Positions 1-10,320 of a stretch of 64,000 nucleotides of DNA are shown in pieces. A program made the translations under genes and the position numbers. The DNA is taken from assembly GCA_013399015.1 (NCBI GenBank), contig VWZX01006533.1, positions 751,499 through 815,498 of the forward strand. Direction: 5' to 3'. The stretch's first letter is position 1, and each line of letters starts with the position of its first letter. The notes under the pieces are model-generated. The model made no database searches and had not been told where the DNA came from. It saw only the letters and a program-made list of their open reading frames with translations. Source of the stretch: Galbula dea (taxonomy: Eukaryota; Chordata; Aves; Piciformes; Galbulidae).

Positions 1-160
1 GAAAGCTGCTGATCTGGATAGGAAGTTTCCTCCAAGACCAAGTCTTCTCCTCCCAGTGCTCCCAGTCTATCACCAGTGGTAAATTAACATTGGGCCATTA
101 GTAATTGTTATATCAACCTCACAGCTCTCCCAGCATGGATCTCTCTAGGCATGGAATGTA

Positions 161-294
161 GCTATGGAAGCTTTAAAGGCCAGGCTGGCTGGGGCTGTGG
201 GCAACCTGCTCTAGGAGGTGTCCCTGGCAGGCAGAGGGGTTGGAACTAGATGATCTTGAAGGTCCCTTCCAGCTCTGACAGTTCTAAGACTCTT
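161..294 (+). mobile_element. CR1 3' fragment, group C
   Basis: The fragment holds the group C 3' UTR: the GGCTGGGGCTGTGGGCAACC block, then GGTTGGAACTAGATGATC and a degraded end TTCTAAGACTCTT in place of the usual TTCTATG tail. The 5' cut lies in the last ORF2 codons (GAAGCTTTAAAGGCCAGG). Confidence 0.88.
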
Positions 295-547
295 TGACTC
301 CATGCACAGATGTTATTACCACATTCCAAGGGATGATATTTTACCTTCTTTGTTAAACCTCTTCCTCCTCCTGCTTCTCCTCCTCCTTTTTAAAGCTGGG
401 CTTAAATTGTTGCACTTTTAAAGTTAAAATACACATGTATCATGGAAATACTACTTAACCAATCACTCTCTGCAAAGCAGACAAGGGAGGTGGAAGGTCA
501 TGCTCCCCACACACACCTAAGGAACAGACAATGTGCCCCAAGTGCTC
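295..547. other. unique spacer with pyrimidine tract
   Basis: No gene or transposon seen. A CTT/CTCCTCCT pyrimidine tract lies at about 355-392. Confidence 0.5.
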
Positions 548-732
548 ATAGGATCACTAAGGTTGGAGAAGCCCCCTGAGATCATCCAGCCCAACCATCC
601 ATCCAACACTGCCATGCTCACCACTAAACCATGGCCCCAGGCACCACAGCTCCATGTTTCTTGAACACCTCCAAGGATGGTGACTCCACTACTACCCTGG
701 GCAGCCTAGGGTAATGCCACCTCCTTTTGAAA
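548..732 (-). mobile_element. CR1 3' fragment, older group B type
   Basis: Read on the plus strand it begins with the complement of the CR1 tail (GGATCACTAAGGTTGGAG), passes ACTAAACCATGGCCCCAGG and the GGTGACTCCACTACTACCC block, and fades after the CTGGGCAGCC motif. Several mismatches to other copies suggest an older insertion. Confidence 0.85.
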
Positions 733-1127
733 GAGGGAGCAACTCTCACCCTACCTCCCACCCTCAAAGAGTGGCAGCAGCAAGCCATCAGCAGCCTGTG
801 CACTGTTGGTCCTCCCCTCATTAAAGGGTAAAGCTAAATTAGGAAGAGAAGTCTTTGCAGGGTAATCAGAGCTACACCACCACAAGTCATGCATGGAAAG
901 GTTGGAAAGGATTGACCCAGAAATGAAATCCCAATGGAGCAGACACTGCTTCAGACCCAAATTAAATGAAGGGATGTGTCAGGGGGAGGAAAGAAGCACA
1001 TTGGGAAGAGCTCAGGGTCATTTTTACACCAATGAGGTAAAGAATTTCACAGCAACGTGGCCAAACAGCCCAGATCTCACCCTCCTGCCAGGAGCAGAGG
1101 AAGTCATCCTTTGACCTAGGTTTTAAA
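733..1127. other. unique spacer
   Basis: No gene, repeat or RNA recognised. Open frames here (up to 73 codons) show no recognisable protein. Confidence 0.5.
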
Positions 1128-1312
1128 TGTCAAGGGCTGGCCCAGGCTGCCCAGGGCAGAGGTGGAGTCACCATCCCTGGAGGGGTTTCAAAGGCAGGGA
1201 GATGTGGTGCTGAGGGCCCTGGTTCAATAGTGACCTGGCAGTGTTGGGTCACTGGTTGGACTTGATGATCTGCAAGGTCTCTTCCAACCCAAACAATTCT
1301 GTCATCCTATGA
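1128..1312 (+). mobile_element. CR1 3' fragment, group B
   Basis: Starts in the last part of ORF2 (GGCCCAGGCTGCCCAGGGC), continues through GATGTGGTGCTGAGGGCC and GGTTGGACTTGATGATCTG and ends CTGTCATCCTATG, a one-base-changed form of the CR1 terminal octamer. Confidence 0.9.
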
Positions 1313-2034
1313 AGGGGAGGGGAAAGAGTCTTGGCACTGCACTGCCTGCTGCCACACTGCTTCCAATTGTTAAGGTTTATTAATATTGCTATTTACCTTG
1401 GGTTTTTCCATCATCATTTGATGCAAAAAAAGATTAATATTTACCTTGGTTGTAAAACCCAGCAAGCTGTTGACACAGCTCTTAAAGCCCAGCAACAGTT
1501 CAGTTGGGAACACAGAGCTCAGGCACTGTACATATAGATCTGGGCTCTTCTCCACCCACCTGGTGACAGTTGCTTGAGAAGAACAAATCAAAAGCAATCA
1601 GAAGCAAATATGACCAAGCATGGACTCACTGGAGTCATCTGCTGGAGCTCCAAGAGCCACAGAGCAAATAGCTCATTAGCAACCCACACAAAGCAAGGCT
1701 TTATTGGAGGCAATTAACTAACAGCAGCAGTTGTGCAGCTCAGAGCCTCAAAATACATTTAATTAAGGGGGTTTTTGGAGAAAGGAAAAACCAGGTCGAG
1801 CAAATATAAGCCCAAAAGTGTTACCAGAGTTTGGAAGTTTCTCAGGGACCTAATTCTTGGTTTCTTGCTGCTCAGACTTCTTGGGGTGTTTGGCTGTGGG
1901 GAGAGATCTGGGGAGCTCCAGATGGGGTTTGCTTTCCTTGAGACTAATGTTAATTTTGCCAATCAATTTCTTTGAGCAGAGAGAGAAAATCCAGCAGGAA
2001 TTCATCTATTTTGTGACTTTTTAGCCACTCTATC
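1313..2034. other. unique A/T-richer spacer
   Basis: No gene seen. The 12-mer TATTTACCTTGG occurs twice (1390-1401 and 1438-1449), a local direct repeat without recognised function. Confidence 0.45.
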
Positions 2035-2338
2035 AGAAAGATGGGGAGAGACTTTTTAGCAGGGCCTCTTGGGACAGGACAAGGGGTGATGGTTTGAAAC
2101 TAAAGGAGGGAGATTTAGACTAGAGAGAAGGAAAGAATTTTTGACACTGAGGGTGGTGAGAGCCTGTCCCAGGCTGCCCAGAGAGGTGGGAGATGTCCCA
2201 TCCCTGCAACCATCCCAGCTCAGGTTGATTGGGGCTGTGAGCAACCTGTTTTAGTTGCAGATGACCCTTCTTACTGTAGAAGGGTTGGACTAGATGCCCT
2301 TGGAAGGTCCCTTCCCACCCAACCCATTCCATGATGCC
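2035..2338 (+). mobile_element. CR1 3' fragment, group D
   Basis: A 300 bp group D copy. It contains the ACTTTTTAGCAGGGCCTCTT and GGACAGGACAAGGGGTGATG blocks, the GTGGGAGATGTCCCATCCC motif and a tail TTGGACTAGATGCCCTTGG ending ATTCCATGATGCC. A 3 bp difference (CTTCTTACTGTAGAAGGG for CTGCTGGCTGCAGGGGG) sets it apart from the other D copies. Confidence 0.92.
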
Positions 2339-3127
2339 ATGCTTTTACCTCTCTATGACTATGATCTCAAGGCCTTTCTCAGGAGGAGAAGACCTGACCT
2401 GCTGCAGGAGCATCCTTTTCTCATGCCTTGAATTCATCTTTAAATCCAGGCTCCAGACTGACTTTGCAAATAGGTTAGTGCAAAATCTATCTGTTAGAAT
2501 AATGCAGAGCATAATGAATGACTTCTTAATAGCTAGGAAATAAAGCTCTAGCTAGCTAAATAAAGCTTTGTGGCTCTGGACTCTTGCCTTGTTCTACATT
2601 GGCTTGTAAAATCAGCTATAAATTCTTGGAGTTTTACTAGTGAGATCCTTCACCATTCAAGGAGGGAAACTGAAATATATATTGCAGTGGAAGGAAATGA
2701 ATGCCTCAGCTGCCTTGATGGTGGAAGCAAGAGTGGTTATGGCAGGCAACATTTTTGGCAGAGAAGGAAACTAAAAACCATATCCATTTGCTATTTAACT
2801 CAGTATTGAGTCCATCATGAGCAGCCTCTGGTGGTTGTTGCCATCATTTCTCCTCCACCAAGGGTGTCAGGCAGGCTTGAGAAATAGCTGAGTTCCTAAC
2901 TTCATCCCCCCTCCATGCTTCTCATCCTTTTACAGCACCTGGATTTAAAGTCACCATTTCCACTCTCAAGGACTGTGTTATATAGGAGGTTGGGGTTTGG
3001 GGCTTTTTTTGAAGCAAGATATTCACATGAGGCAAAGAATTATCCCCTGGTGACATTCATCTGGGCAAACTTCTCTGGCTGCTCTAAAAACACTAGGAGG
3101 GCTCCAGCCTCAGGGCTCTAGCATCTC
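2339..3127. other. unique spacer with two AATAAA motifs
   Basis: Two AAATAAAGCT motifs flank CTAGCTAG at 2537-2566. They look like polyadenylation hexamers but no coding sequence leads into them. Nothing else recognised. Confidence 0.45.
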
Positions 3128-3260
3128 CAACCTGGAGAGATTCCAAGCCCAGCTGGAGGTGATCCTGGGCAAGCTGCTGTGGGTGCCCCTGCTTTAGCAG
3201 GGGGTTGGACTGGATGATCCCCAGAGGTCCCTTCCAACCCTCACCATGCTGGGATTCAAG
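3128..3260 (+). mobile_element. CR1 3' fragment, group A
   Basis: Short 3' end: GGCAAGCTGCTGTGGGTGCC, then GCTTTAGCAGGGGGTTGG and ATGATCCCCAGAGGTCCC. The terminal GGGATTCAAG replaces the usual GGGATTCTGTG. Confidence 0.9.
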
Positions 3261-3490
3261 GATATTCAAACTGCCATGTCCAAAATCCTCCCCCAGCTCT
3301 CCCCAAAAGGCTTTTCTCCAACTTCAGTGGTGCCCAAAGCTGACACCTCTCAGCAATCAGGCCATGGGCACTGCTGGTGGAGTGGCTCCCATGGAAAATC
3401 CCAACCTTTAGGGATTTACAGGCACTCCTCAGCTTTTCTAAACCCTCCCTCATGTGTCCAAGTAAGGTCAAGTAGCCAAAAGAGACATTC

Positions 3491-3660
3491 TCCCCAGGGG
3501 TGCAGTCATGGCCCCAACTCTCCTGGAACTCCAGCAGCATTTGGCCAATGCTCTCAGACACATGGGGTGACTTTGGGGCTGCCCTGTGCATGGACAGGAG
3601 TTGGACTGGGTGATCCTTGGGGGTTCCTTCCAACTCAGGACATTCTGTGGTTCTCTGATC
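3491..3660 (+). mobile_element. CR1 3' fragment, group G
   Basis: Nearly the same segment as 30250-30484 and 49240-49350: GCAGTCATGGCCCCAACTC, CACATGGGGTGACTTTGGGG and AGGAGTTGGACTGGGTGATC, ending TTCTGTGGTTCTCTGATC. Confidence 0.85.
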
Positions 3661-4120
3661 ATCCCAGAGAGGTGTAGGACACATGGTGGGGATGAGCAGT
3701 TGGATTCTCCACTAACAACTCTAGAAGACCCACATAAGAATACAGCTATAGTGATATTAAAAGGAGTCATAAAAGAGCTTTAATTACTGTGCCATGAGTC
3801 AGACCAGTGTCTTTAATCTGAGATTAAGTGCCTGTAAATTGATAGACCTCTTAGTGAACATGCCAAGTGAGTTCAACCACCCAAGACAGCCCCAAGCTTA
3901 TGGTTGGCTTATGGTTCAGTTCAGCAGGAGCAGAGGAGAAAAGTAAATCATATTATGCAAGGTGAGTATTCATCACATTAAAACTAGTAATAAAGGAAGA
4001 TCTCAATAATATCCTCACAGGCTGCCTTTCAAGATGACTAATTAATAGATTATTAGATTTTTTTTTTATGGACAGTGGAAGATCTGCCAGAAGCAGGTGG
4101 ATTGTTAGAGCCATACAAGG
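3661..4120. other. unique A/T-rich spacer
   Basis: No gene or repeat family recognised; a T tract lies near 4058-4067. Confidence 0.45.
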
Positions 4121-4411
4121 TCATAGGATCACAGGATGGTTTGAGTTGGAACCTTAAGGGTCATCTAGTCCAACCCCCCTGCAGTCAGCAGGGACATCTG
4201 CAACTAGAGCAGGTTGCTCACAGCCCCAACCAACCTGAGCTGGGATGGTTCCAGGGATGGGACATCTCCCACCTCTCTGGGCAGCCTGGGACAGGCTCTC
4301 ACCACCCTCAGTGGAAAACGTTTCTTCCTTCTCTGTAGTCTACATCTCTCCTCTTTTAGTTTCAAACCATCACCCTTTGTCCTGTCCCTGCTAAAAAGAC
4401 TATCCCCAAGA
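4121..4411 (-). mobile_element. CR1 3' fragment, group D
   Basis: Minus-strand partner of the 2035-2338 type. In plus-strand reading: GGTCATCTAGTCCAACCC, CTGCAGTCAGCAGGGACATC, GGGATGGGACATCTCCCACC and, at its 5' cut, TGTCCCTGCTAAAAAGAC. Confidence 0.92.
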
Positions 4412-4413
4412 TG

Positions 4414-4482
4414 ATAGACACATTAAGGTTGGAAAAGACCTCCAAGATCATCAAGTCCAAGCATCAACCCATCACCACCACG
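4414..4482 (-). mobile_element. short CR1 3' tail abutting a group D copy
   Basis: About 70 bp of a group B type 3' end (ACATTAAGGTTGGAAAAGAC, then ATCATCAAGTCCAAGCATC), directly against the 5' cut of the preceding copy and in the same orientation. It is therefore a separate insertion. Confidence 0.75.
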
Positions 4483-5012
4483 AATATTTAGTATCAGTTA
4501 AACCTTCCAATAGACCATGCAAGCCTTTGGTTAATACACAATTAGACATACTAGCATAAAACCCATTCCTTCATCTGATAACAGCCATAAATCCTCATTA
4601 TTTCAAAGCCATGTTGGCCAAGGACTTTCCCATTTTCAGATTCCCAACTGCACATCTCCCCCTTAAACCTCCCTTGCCCAACCCCAAAGCCTGCAGATGC
4701 CTACCAAGAGCAAAACCCTACCAGCCCCAGCTGAACTAATGCATTTGTCTCCTGAAATGTGGCATGAAAATGGATCCTTGAAGTAAAAGGGGGAGACAGG
4801 AAAATTACAGGTTTACAAGGACACTTTTCACCAGGGCTTTCTAATCCACCATGCAGCCTGAGTCTTGTAAAGTCCAGGTAGCTGCAATGAGAGCATTAAA
4901 TCTTTCATTGGACCAGGAAGCTAGGATGGGCTGAAAATATCATGTTGGAACAGAACTTTGAAATGACTTACTTGAACTGGTTGGGTTGTTTAATAAAGGT
5001 CTCCCAGCACCA
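4483..5012. other. unique A/T-richer spacer
   Basis: No gene, RNA or transposon recognised. Confidence 0.5.
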
Positions 5013-5169
5013 GGAGCTTAAGAACAATTTCTTCCCAGCAAGAGTGGCTGAGCATTGGGCCAGGCTGCCCAGGGCAGTGGTGGAGTCACCAGCCCTGGAG
5101 GGGGTTGAAAGACTTGAAGATGTGCTGCTGAGGGCCATGGGTTAGTAGCACTGGAGTTGAACTTGATAG
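5013..5169 (+). mobile_element. CR1 3' fragment, group B
   Basis: Carries AGAACAATTTCTTCCCAGC, CAGTGGTGGAGTCACCAGCC and GCTGAGGGCCATGGGTTAG. It ends at TTGAACTTGATAG, where an opposite-strand CR1 begins, so the terminal octamers are lost. Confidence 0.87.
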
Positions 5170-5434
5170 TAGCAGTTGGAAGGGACCTCTGGAGATCATC
5201 AAAGGCTCTCAGCCTTTCCTCCTGCCACAGATGCTCCAGTGCCCTCAGCATCTTCCTAGCCTCTGCTGGACTCTCTCCAGCAGTTCCTTGTCTCTCTGGA
5301 ACTGGGGAGCCCAGGAGTGGACCCAGGACTCCAGTTGTGTCCTCACCACAGCAGAGAGGGAGGAGAACCTCCCTGGACATGCTGGTCACCCTCTTCATGC
5401 ACCCCAGGAAACCATTGACCTTCTTGGCTACAAG
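5170..5434 (-). mobile_element. CR1 fragment, group A, internally deleted
   Basis: The plus-strand reading starts with 3' tail sequence (GGAAGGGACCTCTGGAGATC) and jumps at about 5200 to an interior segment (GGCTCTCAGCCTTTCCTCC). It then runs on to CATGCACCCCAGGAAACC. About 300 bp of 3' UTR and terminal ORF2 present in related copies is missing, so this is a deletion or a 5' inversion/twin-priming type rearrangement. Confidence 0.85.
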
Positions 5435-6270
5435 GAAAAAAACAGAACCCAATATCTAGCCTGAAGCAAAGGAAAAATGCAAGAATCTGCCTACTGAAAG
5501 ATGTCAATGTAAAAAGACAGAAGCATACACCCTGGGACTACTCTCAGAGGGCTGCTATGGAGCAAAAAGCTCCTCCAGCCCCAGTTCTCATCTTCCTTCC
5601 CTGCCCATCAGCCAGAGAAATGGACACAGCCAACCTTGTAGCATGTCAGAAAGAGGAGTTTGGCTGCTGAAAGAAGCAAGGACAGGCACCTAAAGCCTAA
5701 AATTCTGGCAGCTGATCTTGCCAAGCAACAGGCTGATGTCTCACCACCAGCTCCTCAGTGGAGGAGATTACCTGGGATTAGCCATTGCAAGCAGTGAATG
5801 AGCTCTTAGTCTTCCAAGTGTGCTCAGATATAGGACATTAGCCATGACTGATTGAAGACAATTCCCTGTCCTGAATGGGCTGATGGCCCTAATATGTCAA
5901 ACACAAGTTCTCCTTCCTAGCAGCCTCCTGGATGTTCCCTTATCCAAGCTGACACATCCATAATGGCACTGCTCTGCTAGAAAAAAAGCCACCTGAGGAA
6001 GGAGATTTAGGCTGAGATGTTTTACAGCCAGCAGAAGGCAAAGCCATGGCTCAGTCACACCAGGTGTGATCAGCTGTCACCTCTCCCCACCTCCTGCTCA
6101 CACCAGGAAGGTCCATAGAGAGCTGGAGAGAAAGGAGAAACAGTACCTGGTTGGGAAATCCATTTACAACCAGAAAGAGAGCAGGGAAATGATGGAGAAG
6201 CCACATTCATCTGCTGCCTCCTGCAGCCTGGTCAGGATTTGGGTATCATTAATGACTTCCTATCATCACA
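5435..6270. other. unique spacer
   Basis: No gene, RNA or transposon recognised. Confidence 0.5.
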
Positions 6271-6340
6271 GCATAGGGAATCACAGGATAGTTTGGGTTG
6301 GAAGAAACCTTTAAAGATCAGCTAGTCCAACCTCCTACTA
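6271..6340 (-). mobile_element. very short CR1 3' tail
   Basis: Only the 3' end remains: AATCACAGGATAGTTTGGG, TTGGAAGAAACC and GATCAGCTAGTCCAACC. The 5' cut follows within 70 bp. Confidence 0.75.
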
Positions 6341-6525
6341 TCAGATATATGTTTAATATACTAAGAAGTGTAGTCACTGGCCCAGCAACCTGCTGCTGCC
6401 AGCAGTCACTGGAGTGCTTTCACACAGAGCAGCAGAGGTTCATGTTGCTGTTTCATAACCAGGAAACCCAAACCCCAAAGTTTTCCTTAGACATAAATAG
6501 AATTCTTGGACAGCAAGACTACTGT

Positions 6526-6909
6526 TAGAGGCTGCTTAGCCTGGAGAAGAGCAGCCCCACAGGGGAGCTGCTCAAGGATCAGCAAGAGCTAAAGGGCCTC
6601 AAGGGGCAAGAGGCTGGGGCCAGACTCTGCTCAGTGGTGCCCAGGGACAGCCCAAGGGGCACTGGGCACCAACTGGAAGCCAGCAGGTTGCAGCTGAGCA
6701 GGAGGAGAGACTTGTTTGTTGTGAGGGTGTTGGAGCCCTGGCCCAGGCTTTGCAGAGAGGCTGTGGAGTCTCCTTGTGTGGAGAGATTCCAAGGCCAGCT
6801 GGAGGTGACCCTGGGCAAGCTGCTGTGGGTGCCCCTGCTTTAGCAGGGGGTTGGACTGGATGATCCCCAGAGGTCCCTTCCAACCCCCACCAGTCTGGGC
6901 TTCTGTGAA
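6526..6909 (+). mobile_element. CR1 3' fragment, group A
   Basis: Clean group A copy starting at GCTTAGCCTGGAGAAGAGC. It contains CAGTGGTGCCCAGGGACAGC, GACTTGTTTGTTGTGAGGG and the GATCCCCAGAGGTCCC tail. It is a good reference for the mosaic copy at 31057-31577. Confidence 0.94.
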
Positions 6910-8662
6910 ATTGGGATCTCCAGCACTGAAGGTTCTTCAGTCAGACATCAGTCAGGGTCAGCTCACAATCTTTCCTGAGACAGGATGATGGGGCAGAGAC
7001 CTCTCTTCTTTCTGCCAGGGGCAACATGGATTTGCCTGTGTCCTGCACCATGTACTTCAACAACTCTGCCTCATCAACCCATCCCAGGAGGTTCCTTCTT
7101 CTCCAATCATGACAATTAAAACTGCTGTGGTTTGGCTCTTACTCCAAATCCTTGAGTCTGGCAGTGCCAGAGAAGGACTTTTTAAAGGATTAACTAATAT
7201 TATTGAGTAACTCCAAAGCTCTAGTTAGCACAAGGTTGAGCAGTCCCAAGGGAGGAGGTAGGAACTTCCAGCTGGGAGGCTAAAGGGGTCCAACTGCCCC
7301 AGTGCATTCACCCACCACTAACACATCCCAAACAGATGGACTGGTTTCCAGTGTGGATCCCAGACCTGTTCCCATCCAGCCTCAGGCTGTTCAGGGTGGT
7401 TTACATCTCCTCTACAAGCAACCATTGACCTAGGGCTGCTGTGAGAGACTGCTTCACTCTTCCTGAATATCACAGCACCTTTGTCTGACATCTCCAGAGT
7501 AAGACACAGAAGGAAACAAAGCTGCTCTGCCACCTTCATCAATCAAGTTTTCTTTCAGCATAAATATGATCTATTCTCTTCTGAAATGACTCTGACCTAA
7601 AACGTTTATTTTCTCTCTATGTGCTGCACCTGAGAGCCTTAAAAACACAATTTCCACTCTTATTACATTATCTCCTTTCATGATTCCCACAGGGATAGAA
7701 AATACCTTCAACTAGCACTTTTCCAACTGTTTGTGTGTCTCCAGGAGGAGAGGGCTTTTATGAAGCCATCAAACCACCTTGGCAGCAGGATGGGGAGGTC
7801 ACAGTTGAACACACTTGAACCCAAGACCATAGAAGATGGAAAACTGCAGAACTGAAGGATTGCTCTTGGGAATTGCCTCCATCCATCCCTTGAATATTCC
7901 TGTTCTGTGCAGGTCTCCTGGCTGATCCCAGCTGCAGAGATGAAAAATCAAAGAAAAAGCTGTTGAGATGCTTCTGAGGTAAAACTAGGCAGCAGAAGCT
8001 AGTAAAACACTGTTGTAAGGTAATAGCAGGGTCTTCTCCTCAGCCCACAACTGCCTCCTTCCAGCCAATAAAGAGACAAGTGCAGAAGAGAGGAGGACAA
8101 GCCAGCAGCTATCAGATGCTCCTGAGGCACCATCATTAGGAAAACATTATCCCATGGCTTTGCAATAATATTTTCCAGGAGAGAGAAACTTGCTGAGAGC
8201 TTTACATTCTCATCATATTACAAGAGTTTAGGAGTGTGATGCACTCCAGGAGACAGATGAATAAATAAGACTCTCCATAACTTTACATCTTAAACATCTT
8301 CTCTTATGCAGCTAAGGAACATTAGAAGGGGAGCATCATTACACACAGAAAAGCACCTACACCATGAAGCCTCTTCCCCATCATTCCTCTTGGGTGACAC
8401 CCAGAGATATCCATTAGGCACAGAAAACAGCATTCTCCATTAGCCAGCAAATGAAAACACCCATGACTTTTAAATCACAACCAAGATAGCAGTGAAGAGC
8501 CAGGAGGAGCTTATTTGTGTTAGCTGACAGCCCATTTGTCTTTCTCCAAGCCTGCATGGAGCACAAGAAAGCTGATGGCAGGCTAAGGACCCCTAACTTG
8601 TACATTTAGCTGTTGCACACCATGGACTCCATGCTTGGAGGAGGAGAACCTAAAATACTCTG
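6910..8662. other. 1.75 kb unique sequence
   Basis: The longest repeat-free stretch in the first 10 kb. No open frame over 80 codons, no splice-flanked conserved protein and no RNA gene seen. Confidence 0.45.
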
Positions 8663-8830
8663 CCACAGAATCATCATGGTTGGAGAAGACCTTTGGTATC
8701 ATCCAGTCCAACCATCCACCCAACAATGTCATGCTCACCCCTCAAGCATCTCCCCCAGCACTGTATCTGCATGGGGTTTGACCTCTTCCATGGATGGTGA
8801 TTCCACCACCACCCTGGGCAGCCTGGCCAT
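8663..8830 (-). mobile_element. CR1 3' fragment, older group B type
   Basis: Contains ATCATCCAGTCCAACCATC, ATGGATGGTGATTCCACCAC and CCCTGGGCAGCCTGG. The middle is diverged (CCCCAGCACTGTATCTGC). Confidence 0.83.
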
Positions 8831-9812
8831 CAGTATCCTCAGCCTCCACCCAACCCAACAGCTAGGCAACATGGTCTGCACCCTGACACCCAACCACAGC
8901 ATCCAAGTGCTTCAGAAGCAGAGAAGCTCCCTTCAGGAATGAGCAAACCTTGGTCCAACCAGAGCAAGAAAGATGTTTGTTTTCCTGAACCAGAGACATT
9001 CCTTCAGGCTATTGTAACCCTCCAGAGCCCAGCACAGCCTCACAAGCTGATCAGCACAAACAGATTTCTGGAATCATCAGCTCAAGCAACAAGTGCTGCC
9101 TTCAAGAACTGCTTGACATTGGTTGTCTTCATGGCATTCATCACCACAGCTGAAGATGCCTTGGTCAAAATACCTAAGTATCTCTCTGGGTAGTTGACAC
9201 ATGGGAAGAGAGACTAAATTCATCAAACAAAAACCCCCAACCTGTCTGCAGGGGACAATTTCCCCTGAGCACAGAGAGAAAAAGCTGCTGGAAAGAGAGA
9301 ACAAAGTGTCAACATCTCACTTGGAGATGTGAAACCTGAGCTGACACCACAGTGATTTATGGAGAACCAAGTCCTATCTGGGGAGAGAGCAGTTCAGAGG
9401 AGAGGTGAAAACACAGAACTCAGCTCTGCTCATCACCAATTGCAAAGGCTAATATTTCAGAAGAGGAAGAGATAGGCATTGACCTTCCCCTTCAGAGCCT
9501 GAAATTGTTTCTGGGTTGAGCCTCTGGAAAACAAAAAGGCATATATTTGTCTGAGTACAGTATGGCTAAGATCTTATCTACAGCCTAGTAATTCACTGGG
9601 AGAAGACTAGGGGGAAAAGATTTAAGAGCACTTGCCTTGTACAAGCCTGAGCTTAAATATATTCATTTAGGAGCTCAGGGTTCACCTTGACCTAGAATAG
9701 ACAACCATGATAAGGAGAGATTAAACACAAGGCAGCTCCAGGCCAGGACACAACATACTTCTCCCTTGGATGAGGGTGTTGAATACAGAGATGTTGAATC
9801 ATCTCATGTATT
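8831..9812. other. unique spacer
   Basis: No gene, RNA or transposon recognised. Confidence 0.45.
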
Positions 9813-10320
9813 CATATCCAGTGCTGGAGCCCCTCTCACAAGAGGGATATAGAAGTGTTGGAGTGAGGCCACAGAAGGCCAGGAGAATGATCAGAGGACT
9901 GGAGCACCTCTGCTATGAGGGCAGACTGAGAGAGTTGGGGTTGTTCAGTCTGCAGAAGAGAAGGTTCCCAGGAGACCTTCTGGTGGCCTTCCAGGATCTG
10001 AAGGGGGCTACAAGAAAGGTGGGGAGGGACTTGTTAGGAGGTCAGACAGTGATAGGACTAGGGGGAATGGATGCAAACTAGAGGAGGGCAGATTTAGATT
10101 GGATATTAGGAGGAAGTTCTTCCCTGTGAGGGTGGGGAGACACTGGCACAGGTTGCCCAGAGAGGCTGTGGCAGCTCCATCCCTGGAAGCTTTGAAAGCC
10201 AGGCTGGCTGGGGCTGTGGGCAAGCTGCTCTAGTGGGAGGTGTCCCTGGCAGGCAGGGGGTTGGGACTAGATGACCTTTAAGGTCCCTTCCAACTCTGGC
10301 AATTTTGTGAGTCTATGATT
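9813..10320 (+). mobile_element. CR1 3' fragment, group C, about 510 bp
   Basis: Starts GTGCTGGAGCCCCTCTC. It encodes part of the ORF2 C-terminus, seen as MIRGLEHLCYEGRLREL and then LQKRRFPGDLLVAFQDLKG, followed by the C-type UTR and a tail TTTTGTGAGTCTATGATTC. The sense frame stays open for about 100 codons before it breaks. Confidence 0.94.

Noticed and set aside
2537..2566. Paired AATAAA hexamers as a gene 3' end
   Set aside because: No exon, splice site or conserved protein upstream; the hexamer is common in A/T-rich DNA.
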